A DNA stretch of 35,499 nucleotides from Dehalococcoidia bacterium (GTDB taxonomy: Bacteria > Chloroflexota > Dehalococcoidia > Tepidiformales > Tepidiformaceae), in contig JAGQGZ010000008.1 in assembly GCA_020432105.1 (NCBI GenBank), positions 1 through 35,499 of the forward strand. Reading direction: 5' to 3'. Positions 1-7,562 of the stretch are shown here, one piece after another. The notes beneath the pieces are model-generated. The model searched no databases. It worked only from the letters and a program-made list of their open reading frames with translations, and had not been told where the DNA came from. The position numbers and the translations under genes were made by a program. Every line of letters starts with the position of its first letter. Within the stretch, counting starts at the first letter, position 1.

Positions 1-158
1 TTGCGGACCCAGCAGGCGGGGTGATGCTGCACCTCACAGGCGGTACAGCGCAAGACAGCCTCGCCCTCATTAAAGAGGCGATCGCAGACAGGGCAGAACC
101 GTTGACGCTCGACCGCCACTTGGCACCACTTTTGCCCGAATCCCGCCGGTGGGCGCAC
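1..158 (-). CDS. Partial zinc-finger (prokaryotic RING-like) protein, N-terminal end
   Basis: An open frame runs off the left edge. Translated on the minus strand it contains CPVCDRLFNEGEAV, then LRCTACEVQHHPACWV, so four cysteines in two CxxC knuckles are followed by His-His and a further Cys. That spacing resembles small treble-clef or prokaryotic RING-like zinc-binding modules. In known families such modules sit at the end of larger proteins or beside ubiquitin-like or membrane systems; no function can be inferred here because most of the gene is outside the window. The GTG at 158 is the first possible start after an in-frame stop at 159-161 and has no Shine-Dalgarno. A TATGAT box at 161-166 lies too close to it for a leaderless start, so the true start may be the GTG twelve codons further in. 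Confidence 0.55.
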   Translation of the reverse strand, partial: MRPPAGFGQKWCQVAVERQRFCPVCDRLFNEGEAVLRCTACEVQHHPACWVR

Positions 159-242
159 TCATCATAACCGACGCCTGACTGTATGGCCCAGCAATCTATC
201 GGCGTTCATTGTTTCGTCACAACGTGGCCTTTACGCCCCGGA

Positions 243-248
243 TACGAT
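243..248 (+). promoter_or_regulatory. Candidate -10 box (TACGAT) of a leaderless response-regulator mRNA
   Basis: TACGAT ends six bases before the GTG at 255, and no Shine-Dalgarno precedes that GTG. The spacing would put the transcription start on the start codon. No convincing -35 is visible. It is one of eight such cases in the window. Confidence 0.4.
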
Positions 249-254
249 GTCCCT

Positions 255-944
255 GTGGAACAAACGCGGATCCTGGTGGTCGAAGACGAACCGACCGTGG
301 TCGATGTCGTGTCGCGCTACCTTGAGCGCGAGAGCTACGACGTGCGCTCCGAGCAGGATGGGGCTCGCGGGCTCCAGCTGTTCTCGTCCTTCAGGCCCCA
401 CCTTGTGGTGCTGGACCTGATGTTGCCGAGCATGGATGGGATGGAGGTTTGCCGGCGGATTCGGGAGCATTCGCGGACGCCGGTCATCATGCTGACGGCT
501 CGTGGCGACGAGATGGACCGGATTGCGGGATTCGCGACCGGGGCAGACGACTACCTGGCGAAACCCTTCAGCCCTCGCGAACTGGTGGCGAGGGTGAAGG
601 CTGTGCTGCGCCGTTCACTCGGGGACGCCGCGGTGGCCCCGCGGGAACGAATCTGCAGCGGCGGCGTGGTTATCGACCCGAAGACCCGGCAGGTGGAGCG
701 CAATGGTGAGCGGATAGACCTGACGGCGAGGGAGTTCGACCTTCTCTGGTTTCTTGCCAGCCATGCGGGCGAGGTGTTCAACCGGGAGCAGCTACTGAAA
801 CAGGTGTGGCAGTACGAATGGCACGGCGACCCGAGCACTGTGACCGTTCACATACGGCGGCTGCGAACGAAGGTTGAAGTGGCGCCGGACGAGCCGAGAC
901 ATATCAAGACTGTGTGGGGCGTGGGCTACCGATGGGAAGCCTAG
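255..944 (+). CDS. OmpR-family two-component response regulator
   Basis: A 229-residue DNA-binding response regulator that would take phosphate from the kinase encoded just downstream. The receiver domain (about residues 5-120) shows the acidic pair E10-D11 (VVEDEP), phospho-acceptor D54 (VVLDLMLP), T81 (MLTA) and K103 (AKPF). Residues about 135-228 form an OmpR/PhoB winged helix, with LTAREFDLL, FNREQLLKQVW, VTVHIRRLRTKV and the closing VWGVGYRWE. I chose the GTG at 255 because it gives the usual OmpR length, starts one strand before the receiver fold (TRILVVEDE) and has a -10-like box six bases upstream. An ATG at 183 would add 24 residues that look unlike the family. The gene overlaps the kinase start. 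Its targets are unknown. Confidence 0.93.
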   Translation: MEQTRILVVEDEPTVVDVVSRYLERESYDVRSEQDGARGLQLFSSFRPHLVVLDLMLPSMDGMEVCRRIREHSRTPVIMLTARGDEMDRIAGFATGADDYLAKPFSPRELVARVKAVLRRSLGDAAVAPRERICSGGVVIDPKTRQVERNGERIDLTAREFDLLWFLASHAGEVFNREQLLKQVWQYEWHGDPSTVTVHIRRLRTKVEVAPDEPRHIKTVWGVGYRWEA

Positions 945-2173
945 CAGGGTCCCGCGCGAGCGAGCTGCGACCGCTGGTAGTGGCGGGAGCGCTGGCGGTG
1001 GCTGCAACGATGCTCGCGACCGGAGCAGCAGCAGCGATGCATTCCCCTCCCGCGGGCGACCTCTCCGTCATGGCCGTCTCGCTCCTGGGGACGGCGGGGC
1101 TCGGCATCGCGACGGCCCTGGTGGTGCGGCGGATTTCACACCGAATATCCTTCACGGGCCAGATCGTCACCTTCGTCGTGATTGCCCTCGCCCTTTCGGT
1201 GGTCAATGTCGGGGTTGCGGCGGGGTTGATGTTCCTATCTCGCCACGATCTTGAGGTGTTGTTCGTCCTCCTCGCCTTTTCCGTTGTGGCCACGGCGGGA
1301 CCGGCATTCCTGATGGGCCGTCACACCGGGCGTCGCGTTTCGGAAATCGAAGGGGCAACACAGCGCGTGGCCGATGGCGACCTGGCGACGCGCATCCTCG
1401 ACCCGGGCACGGATGAAATCGGCAGGATTGCCGGGGCAATCGATGCCATGACAGCGAAGCTCGAGCTGGCTGAGCGGAGGCAGGTTGAGAACGAGGCGGC
1501 ACGACGAGAGCTCTTTGCGGCGATTTCCCACGACCTCCGGACGCCCCTGGCAGCGATGCGGGCGACGATTGAGGCGCTGATCGACGGTGTGGTGACGGAC
1601 GATACAACGCGGGACCGCTACCTTGCGACGGCGGCGGCGGAGATCCGACGCGCATCAGCCCTGATCGACGACCTCTTCGAGCTGGCCACGATCGATGCCG
1701 GGGAGCTTCGCCTCCACTTTGAACTGCTGAACGTGGAGGACCTCATTGCGGAGGCCGTCGACGCGTTCCAACCCCAGGTTTCGCAAAAGGGGATCCGGTT
1801 GGAGTTCGAGCGGCACGGGGGATGCTCCGTGCAGGCGGACGCCCAGCGGCTGGGACGTGTTCTTTATAACCTGCTCCAGAACGCACTGCGCCACACGCCA
1901 CCGGATGGGTCCATCGTGCTGAGCACGCAGGTTGTGGACGGGGCCGTGGAGGTGGTGGTGCGAGACACAGGAGAGGGTATTCCGGCGAATGACGCGGACC
2001 GGGTATTCGAACGTTTCTACCGGGGCGAGAAGTCACGATCGCGGGAGTTTGGCGGCAGTGGACTGGGACTGAGCATTGCCCGCGGGATCGTGCAGGCCCA
2101 CGGCGGCAGCATCCGGGTGCAGGGGGGATCAACGGGAGCAGCCATCGCTTTCCGGATCCCGGTGGCGACTTAG
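932..2173 (+). CDS. Membrane sensor histidine kinase (HAMP-HisKA-HATPase)
   Basis: A 413-residue kinase that should phosphorylate the response regulator upstream, whose last 13 bases it overlaps. Four hydrophobic segments lie at about residues 14-35, 43-66, 77-101 and 108-129 with very short loops, so there is no sizeable extracellular sensor domain; the stimulus may be sensed within the membrane. A HAMP-like linker follows (about 130-185, ending near DPGTDEIGRIAGAIDAM). The H-box is AAISHDLRTPLAAMR with H200. The catalytic domain has N-box NLLQNALRHT, G1 DTGEGI, F-box VFERFYRG and G2 GSGLGLSIARGI. ATG 932 is preferred; a GTG at 914 would add six residues. The stop codon overlaps that of the convergent amidohydrolase gene. 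Confidence 0.94.
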   Translation: MGSLAGSRASELRPLVVAGALAVAATMLATGAAAAMHSPPAGDLSVMAVSLLGTAGLGIATALVVRRISHRISFTGQIVTFVVIALALSVVNVGVAAGLMFLSRHDLEVLFVLLAFSVVATAGPAFLMGRHTGRRVSEIEGATQRVADGDLATRILDPGTDEIGRIAGAIDAMTAKLELAERRQVENEAARRELFAAISHDLRTPLAAMRATIEALIDGVVTDDTTRDRYLATAAAEIRRASALIDDLFELATIDAGELRLHFELLNVEDLIAEAVDAFQPQVSQKGIRLEFERHGGCSVQADAQRLGRVLYNLLQNALRHTPPDGSIVLSTQVVDGAVEVVVRDTGEGIPANDADRVFERFYRGEKSRSREFGGSGLGLSIARGIVQAHGGSIRVQGGSTGAAIAFRIPVAT

Positions 2174-3369
2174 GACTGCGCGAGGTCGCGGAGATTCGCC
2201 TCGATGACGCGGGCACCAAATTCAACGCCGAGGGCGAGCGCGTCTTCGTCGATTGCGAAGGCCGCATCGTGGTGGCGGCCAGCGATTTCCCTGGCTTCGT
2301 TGCGGGCCCCGAGCCAGAAGTAGCAGCCAGGGCGCGCTTCAAGGAAGACGCTCATATCCTCGGCGCCCATGCTGGGAGCGGCGACAACGTGGCCGGCTCC
2401 AAAGAACGCTTCAGCCTCCGCGCGGACGATGCTCGTGACGTGATCGTCGTTGACGAGCGGCGGGCAGGTAGTGTCATGGGCAAGGGTGAAGCTGGCGCCA
2501 AAGGCCGCGCAGACGCCGGCGGCGATCTCCTCGACCCGGCGGATCGTGAGGTCGCGCATGGCGTCGGTGTAGGTGCGGATAGTGCCGCTGAGGGTCGCCG
2601 ATTCGGCGATGACGTTACCGCGATACCCGGCCTCGAGCTTGCCGACCGTGAGGACGACCGTCTCCATGGGAGCGATCGAGCGGCTGACGACGGTCTGGAG
2701 GGCGGTGACAAGGTGGGCGGCGACGACAACAGAATCAACGGCCTGGTGGGGTGCGGCCGCATGACCCCCGAGCCCGGATAGTTCGAGCGTGAACGTCGTT
2801 GGTGCGGCGAAGAAGGGGCCGGGAGCGACATTCACGGACCCGATGGCGAGGTCGGCACTGATATGCAGGCCGAGAGCCCGGGCAACGTGGGGTACGTCCA
2901 GGACTCCATCGGCAATGCAGGCTTCGGCACCCCCGCAGGATTCCTCGGCCGGCTGAAAGACGAAGCGTACGGAACCGGGTAGTGCTGAAGGGTCGGCAGC
3001 CAGCAACTCGGCGATGCCGAGAGCGATGGCGATGTGGGCGTCGTGGCCGCAGGCATGCATGACACCGGGATTCTGGCTGGCGAAGGGCAGACCAGACTTC
3101 TCGGGAACCGGTAGTGCGTCGATATCGGCCCGCCAGACGACGCAAGGTTCACCGTTACCGCGGACAAGCGCAGTGGCGCCGGTGCGGGCGATGGGCCTCA
3201 CATCTTCAAGGCCGGGAATAGCTGAAAGGCGGCGGAGGATGCGGACCTGGGTGTCGTGTTCTTCCCACGAGAGCTCCGGGTGCTGATGGAACTCGCGTCG
3301 CGCCTCGATGACGCGGGGATTGAGTTCGCGAATATCCTGACGAACCTTCGAATGTGGCGGCGCACCCAT
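2170..3369 (-). CDS. M20-family amidohydrolase (carboxypeptidase/aminoacylase type)
   Basis: A 399-residue metal-dependent amidohydrolase of the M20D type (IAA-amino acid hydrolase, hippurate hydrolase, N-acyl-amino-acid deacylase), cytoplasmic because no signal peptide is seen. Metal-site residues expected for the family are present: C107 and H109 in MHACGHDAH, E142/E143 in FQPAEES, H169 in LGLHI and H366/H367 in GRHHDAAF. A dimerisation-type insert starts near LSGLGGHAAAPHQAVD. Full length for the family. The precise acyl or amide substrate cannot be read from sequence. Start ATG 3369 lies seven bases after a TAAGCT box and has no Shine-Dalgarno. Its last four bases overlap the end of the histidine kinase gene on the other strand. 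Confidence 0.92.
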   Translation of the reverse strand: MGAPPHSKVRQDIRELNPRVIEARREFHQHPELSWEEHDTQVRILRRLSAIPGLEDVRPIARTGATALVRGNGEPCVVWRADIDALPVPEKSGLPFASQNPGVMHACGHDAHIAIALGIAELLAADPSALPGSVRFVFQPAEESCGGAEACIADGVLDVPHVARALGLHISADLAIGSVNVAPGPFFAAPTTFTLELSGLGGHAAAPHQAVDSVVVAAHLVTALQTVVSRSIAPMETVVLTVGKLEAGYRGNVIAESATLSGTIRTYTDAMRDLTIRRVEEIAAGVCAAFGASFTLAHDTTCPPLVNDDHVTSIVRAEAEAFFGAGHVVAAPSMGAEDMSVFLEARPGCYFWLGARNEAREIAGRHHDAAFAIDEDALALGVEFGARVIEANLRDLAQS

Positions 3370-3376
3370 TCAGCGA

Positions 3377-3382
3377 AGCTTA
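3377..3382 (-). promoter_or_regulatory. Candidate -10 box (TAAGCT) of leaderless amidohydrolase mRNA
   Basis: On the minus strand TAAGCT is followed by seven bases and then the ATG at 3369. No ribosome-binding site lies between them. Confidence 0.35.
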
Positions 3383-3486
3383 CCATCGCCGCCCGCCGCG
3401 GAGTTTTCGACGCGCTATGTCGAGCGGAGAACGGGGATGGCCGGTAGCATGCGGCGCACAACAATCGCAACCATCGGGGGCAGAAC

Positions 3487-5616
3487 TTGACGACGGCATC
3501 GACGCAAGACACGCGGGCAATCATCGAAGCGGCACGGAGCGAGGGGCGCGCGTACCTCACGCCGGGAGAGTGCCGCTCCATTCTTGAAGCGTACGGCGTG
3601 CCCGTGCCGAGCGAGAGACTGGCGACGTCAGCGGCCTCGGCCGCGGACGCTGCCGCTGCGATGGGATTCCCGGTGGTGTTGAAGGTAGTTTCACCCGAGA
3701 TCGTGCACAAGACCGATGTGGGCGGCGTGGTGACGGGATTGGAGACGGCCGACGCGGTGGCAGCCGCGTACGAGTCGATAGTCGCCAGCGCAAAGAAGGC
3801 GGTGCCCAATGCCCGCATCGACGGTGTGCTGGTGCAGCAGATGGTCCCTGCCGGCCGGGAAGTCATTGTGGGCACGGTGACCGACCCGAGCTTTGGCAAG
3901 CTGGTTGCCTTCGGGATTGGCGGAGTACTTGTGGAGGTGCTTCGGGACGTCGTTTTCCGCCTGGCACCGGTGTCGAAGAGCGACGCGGCGGGAATGCTCG
4001 ACGCGATCAAGGCGAAGCAGATCCTGGAAGGTGTGCGTGGTGAAGGCCCCGTGGACCGGGCAGCGATTGCCGACATCATCGAGAAGGTGGGGCGGATAGC
4101 CACGGATTTGCCGGAGATCCTGGAACTGGACCTGAACCCGGTGCTGGCGCACGAGAAGGGTGCGGTGGCGGTGGATGTGCGCATCGCGGTGGGCGAGCCG
4201 CCAACCGAGCGGTACCGGCCGCCGCACGCCGAGATCGTGACGGCGATGAACCGGATCCTCAAGCCCGACTCGGTGGCGGTGATTGGCGCTTCGGCGGAGG
4301 CAGGCAAGATCGGGAACTCGGTGATGAAGAACCTCATCAACGGCGGGTACCAGGGGAAGATCTACCCAGTTCATCCCAAGGCAGAGGAGATCGAGGGGCT
4401 CAAGGCCTACCCGAGTGTGAAAGCAATCGAGGGGGAAGTTGACTGCGCGGTGTTCGCGATCCCCGCCCAGTTCGTGCCGGGAGCACTACGTGAGTGTGGG
4501 GAGAAAGGCGTGCCGGGAGCGATCCTTATCCCCTCGGGTTTTGCCGAAACGGGAAATGTGGCCGCGCAGGAAGAACTCCAGGCAATCGGCCGGGAATACA
4601 ACATCCGGCTGATGGGCCCAAACATCTACGGCTTCTACTACACACACAAGAACCTCTGTGCGACGTTCTGTACTGCCTACGACGTGAAAGGGCAGGTGGC
4701 ACTGTCATCGCAGTCGGGAGGTATCGGGATGGCGATCGTCGGCTTCAGCCGCTCGGCGGGGATGGGTGTCTCAGCGATTGTGGGGCTGGGAAACAAGGCG
4801 GACATCGATGAGGATGACCTGCTGACGTTTTTCGAGCAGGACGAACACACGCAGGTGATCGCCCAGCACTTCGAGGACTTGAAGGACGGCCGGGCGTTTG
4901 CGGAGGTTGCATCCCGAGTCTCGAAGAAGAAGCCGATCATCGCTCTGAAAGCGGGGCGGACGACCGCTGGAGCAAAGGCTGCCAGTTCGCACACCGGCGC
5001 CCTGGCGGGCAACGACAAAGTCTATGACGACATCCTTGAGCAGGCGGGGGTAATCCGGGCATACACGTTGCGTGACATGTTGGAGTTTGCCCGTGGAATG
5101 CCGGAATTGCCGACGCCAAAGGGAGAAAACGTCGTGATCATTACCGGCGCAGGTGGTTCGGGCGTGCTGCTCTCAGACTCATGCGTGGACAACGGGCTGA
5201 CGCTGATGGCAATGCCAGACGACCTGGACAAGGCGTTCCGAGAGTTTATTCCCCCGTTTGGGGCAGCCGGCAACCCCGTGGACATCACCGGCGGTGAGCC
5301 CCCGGCGACGTACCGGGCAACGATCAAGCTGGCGCTGGAGGATGAGCGAATCCATTCACTGATCCTCGGCTACTGGCACACGATCGTGACGCCGCCGATG
5401 GTCTTCGCCGAACTTGTCGTCGACGTGGTGCGGGAGATGAAGGCAAAGGGGATCGAGAAGCCGATCGTGGCCTCGCTTGCCGGCGACGTGGAGGTCGAGG
5501 AGGCATCCGAACACCTCTATCGCCACGGGATCCCTTCCTATGCCTATTCGACCGAGATCCCCGTGCAGGTACTCGGCGCCAAGTACCGGTGGGCGAGGAA
5601 GGCCGGCCTGCTCTAG
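3487..5616 (+). CDS. ADP-forming acyl-CoA synthetase, single chain, ATP-grasp domain first
   Basis: A 709-residue NDP-forming acyl-CoA (acetate-CoA ligase type) synthetase, which interconverts an acid, CoA and ATP with acyl-CoA, ADP and phosphate. Residues about 20-235 are an ATP-grasp (beta) region (MGFPVVLKVVSPEIVHKTDVG; LDLNPVLAHEKG). A CoA-binding Rossmann domain starts near residue 256 (SVAVIGASAEAGKIGNSV) and is followed by succinyl-CoA-ligase-like domains. H502 in ASSHTGALAG is the expected phospho-histidine. The order ATP-grasp, CoA-binding, ligase is the reverse of the common alpha-then-beta arrangement. The start is a TTG with a GGGGG run a few bases upstream; no ATG fits. The substrate could be acetate or another short or hydroxylated acid; a thioesterase lies tail-to-tail downstream. 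Confidence 0.92.
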   Translation: MTTASTQDTRAIIEAARSEGRAYLTPGECRSILEAYGVPVPSERLATSAASAADAAAAMGFPVVLKVVSPEIVHKTDVGGVVTGLETADAVAAAYESIVASAKKAVPNARIDGVLVQQMVPAGREVIVGTVTDPSFGKLVAFGIGGVLVEVLRDVVFRLAPVSKSDAAGMLDAIKAKQILEGVRGEGPVDRAAIADIIEKVGRIATDLPEILELDLNPVLAHEKGAVAVDVRIAVGEPPTERYRPPHAEIVTAMNRILKPDSVAVIGASAEAGKIGNSVMKNLINGGYQGKIYPVHPKAEEIEGLKAYPSVKAIEGEVDCAVFAIPAQFVPGALRECGEKGVPGAILIPSGFAETGNVAAQEELQAIGREYNIRLMGPNIYGFYYTHKNLCATFCTAYDVKGQVALSSQSGGIGMAIVGFSRSAGMGVSAIVGLGNKADIDEDDLLTFFEQDEHTQVIAQHFEDLKDGRAFAEVASRVSKKKPIIALKAGRTTAGAKAASSHTGALAGNDKVYDDILEQAGVIRAYTLRDMLEFARGMPELPTPKGENVVIITGAGGSGVLLSDSCVDNGLTLMAMPDDLDKAFREFIPPFGAAGNPVDITGGEPPATYRATIKLALEDERIHSLILGYWHTIVTPPMVFAELVVDVVREMKAKGIEKPIVASLAGDVEVEEASEHLYRHGIPSYAYSTEIPVQVLGAKYRWARKAGLL

Positions 5617-6416
5617 CGCGGGCGGTTCGCGGGCGGCCCCGGCCCCCGGCGGTTGGCGACTGCGCAAACGGTGCTCTGGCCAATCGGGCCCTGCACGTCA
5701 TAGACGGTGCATTCGCCAACGGCAATGCCGGATGCACTCTGGTGATTGGTGACATCGAAGCCGATCCACTCTCCGACCGGATCGCGGTGCAGGTAGAGCG
5801 ATATATCGGCATTGATGAATTCGAGGCCGGCAGTGCCTGAGTTGGCGAAGGGGTGGGCGTAATCAGCAGCCGAGGCAGCGCGGAGGAAGGGCGTTAGGGG
5901 CTCGTCATCGACGAGAAGATGGAGCTCTCGCATCCACATCCGTTTCCGGACGACGGCGCCGAATCCGCCAGCGATGGGGCGGGTGTCCCACATGGGGCTC
6001 TTGCCGCCCGGCCCCAGCATGTTTTCGGGCGGAACTATGTCATCGGGAGCCGGGACATCCCAGGGCTCGGGCGTCCAAACCTCGCCGTCGGGGTTTTCGG
6101 CGCGACGGAGGAGGACACCACGACCACGGGCAACCTCCTCGCCGTATTGCGTGATGGTGGCATCGGCAACACGAATGCGATTGCCGACCCTCACTTCCTG
6201 CGAGGAGACCTCAAGCGCATCGAGTTTGGGCAGGCGAAACATGTCGACGGTGAGACGGCTGAACTGGAAGGCGGGATCACCGAAGCGCTGTTCGAGCTCA
6301 CGGGCGAGCAGGGCGGCGACCACCCGGCCATGCAGGGAGTTCGGATCCCAGGGGCCGGATGAAACGGGGGATGGAATGTACCTGGCGCCCTCGCGCCGAA
6401 AGAAGGGATCGGTCAA
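5613..6416 (-). CDS. TesB-like acyl-CoA thioesterase family protein (double hotdog)
   Basis: A 267-residue cytoplasmic protein with two hotdog-like halves. The first runs from about residue 20 (SSGPWDPNSLHGRVVAALLAR) and the second from about 175 (AADYAHPFANSGTAGLEFINADISLYLHR, quoted here only as position guide), the latter close to the TesB/thioesterase C-terminal pattern ending GEWIGFDVTNHQSASGIAVG. This family hydrolyses acyl-CoA or acts as a related acyl-transfer hotdog enzyme; the substrate is not evident. The start is a TTG with AGGAGAG six bases upstream on the minus strand, which is good support. It overlaps the acyl-CoA synthetase by four bases at the stop codons. The C-terminal tail is Pro/Arg-rich. 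Confidence 0.8.
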   Translation of the reverse strand: MTDPFFRREGARYIPSPVSSGPWDPNSLHGRVVAALLARELEQRFGDPAFQFSRLTVDMFRLPKLDALEVSSQEVRVGNRIRVADATITQYGEEVARGRGVLLRRAENPDGEVWTPEPWDVPAPDDIVPPENMLGPGGKSPMWDTRPIAGGFGAVVRKRMWMRELHLLVDDEPLTPFLRAASAADYAHPFANSGTAGLEFINADISLYLHRDPVGEWIGFDVTNHQSASGIAVGECTVYDVQGPIGQSTVCAVANRRGPGPPANRPR

Positions 6417-6470
6417 GGTCTCTCTCCTGTTGTGGCGCTATTCGAGCACGCCGAGAGGGGAGGGTCGAGC

Positions 6471-7076
6471 GTGACGGGGGTGGGGCATGGTGCGGACGGG
6501 CGGGTCTGCGAAGATTGGATCGTGGCAGAACTGGCACCCGGGAGCCTGCTTGTCGCGACACCGCTGTTGCAGGATCCGAACTTCGCGCGGACGGTGGTGC
6601 TGCTCTGTTCCGTTGACCCGGCCGGTGCGATGGGCGTGGTGCTGAATCGCCCCGTCGTAGAGGCATCGGTTGCACAGCATCTGCCAGCATGGGGAGCGCA
6701 GGCCCGTGAGCCTGCAGTGATGTTCCGGGGTGGTCCGGTTGAGCCAGCGGCGGGCATCGGAGTCGGCGTGGTCGGTCCCGACGGGCCACCGCTCAACTGG
6801 ACGGCATTTACGGACGCCCTGGGCCTTGTCGACCTGAGCGCGGAGCCCGACCCCGCCCGGCCGCTGCAGTCGCTACGCGTATTCATCGGCTATGCGGGGT
6901 GGACGGCCGACCAGCTGGAGGGTGAAGTAGACGAGGATGCCTGGTTTGTGGTCGATGGCCTTCCCGCGGACGTTGTAGACGGCGAACCCACGACCCTGTG
7001 GCGCAGGGTGCTGCAGCGGCAGCGAGACGAGAAGGCGATGTATGCCTTCTATCCCGAGCGGGCAATGCTGAACTAA
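6471..7076 (+). CDS. YqgE/AlgH (UPF0301) family protein
   Basis: A 201-residue protein of the YqgE/AlgH family, whose molecular function is not firmly established. The family signature is clear: SLLVATPLLQDPNFARTVVL, then GAMGVVLNRP, the FRGGPVEP segment and a C-terminal FIGYAGWTADQLEGE. I chose GTG 6471 because a strong GGGGAGG ribosome-binding site precedes it. A GTG at 6522 would begin nearer the conserved core and give 184 residues, and a GTG at 6432 would extend it by 13. The gene is divergent from the thioesterase, with about 54 bp between the chosen starts, and its stop overlaps that of the YtxJ-like gene by four bases. Confidence 0.88.
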   Translation: MTGVGHGADGRVCEDWIVAELAPGSLLVATPLLQDPNFARTVVLLCSVDPAGAMGVVLNRPVVEASVAQHLPAWGAQAREPAVMFRGGPVEPAAGIGVGVVGPDGPPLNWTAFTDALGLVDLSAEPDPARPLQSLRVFIGYAGWTADQLEGEVDEDAWFVVDGLPADVVDGEPTTLWRRVLQRQRDEKAMYAFYPERAMLN

Positions 7077-7426
7077 GCCGAGCGGGGTGAACCCTGGAGT
7101 TCTTCGATGAGGGACGCTATCACGTCGGCACGGATGCGCCCGTGTGACGCGTCGTAGACAGAGGCGCCGTCGCAGAGGATGAAGAACTGGGGCGACTCGT
7201 GGCGGACGCCGGTACGCTCCGCGACGTAGCGGTTCAAGTCTGGCTGGGTTGTGACGTCGACGGTGTGAACCGTGCCCGAGAGTTGAAGCACCTCGTCCTC
7301 AGCGCGAGCACTGATGGGGCAGGTCCAGTCGTGGAGGAATAGCAGGCGTAAACCTGACGATGAGGACTCGAGCAGTGCGTCGAAACCGTCGCGGCTTTCG
7401 ATGGGAACGAACGTGGGTTGGGACAT
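7073..7426 (-). CDS. YtxJ-like monothiol bacilliredoxin family protein
   Basis: A 117-residue thioredoxin-fold protein. The segment LLFLHDWTCPISARAEDE carries a single cysteine at C36 in a TCPIS active site instead of CxxC, and GVRHESPQFFIL (the cis-Pro region) and SVYDASHGRI match the YtxJ/BrxC-type pattern. In Bacillus relatives this family is tied to bacillithiol redox chemistry, reducing mixed disulfides with the low-molecular-weight thiol. No bacillithiol biosynthesis gene is in this window, so use of bacillithiol by this organism is inference. Start ATG 7426 lies seven bases after a TACGCT box. The gene is divergent from herA with about 136 bp between the starts, and its last four bases overlap the YqgE-family gene. 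Confidence 0.83.
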   Translation of the reverse strand: MSQPTFVPIESRDGFDALLESSSSGLRLLFLHDWTCPISARAEDEVLQLSGTVHTVDVTTQPDLNRYVAERTGVRHESPQFFILCDGASVYDASHGRIRADVIASLIEELQGSPRSA

Positions 7427-7433
7427 CCCTATC

Positions 7434-7439
7434 AGCGTA
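7434..7439 (-). promoter_or_regulatory. Candidate -10 box (TACGCT) for the YtxJ-like gene
   Basis: On the minus strand TACGCT is followed by GATAGGG and the ATG at 7426. The GAUAGGG could also act as a weak ribosome-binding site, so a leaderless start is possible but not certain. Confidence 0.3.
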
Positions 7440-7549
7440 CGTGAATCAGCCCGGCAGAGCGCGCGGCAGTAGTTGACGCAAAATGCGCCGCGGGCCTTCA
7501 GAACGCTGAATTGTGCGGTCCCGGGGCCATTCGACGCGGGTTGGGCGCG

Positions 7550-7555
7550 TAGTCT
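7550..7555 (+). promoter_or_regulatory. Candidate -10 box (TAGTCT) of the herA-nurA operon
   Basis: TAGTCT ends seven bases before the GTG at 7563. No Shine-Dalgarno is seen there. It fits a leaderless operon transcript and supports GTG 7563 over an upstream TTG at 7473. Confidence 0.4.
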
Positions 7556-7562
7556 CAGTGGC

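Noticed and set aside
3198-4340. Open frame of 380 codons on the minus strand across the amidohydrolase start and the acyl-CoA synthetase
   Set aside because: It runs antisense to two well-supported genes, crosses their divergent promoter region and has a Ser/Arg/Thr-rich composition typical of a shadow frame.
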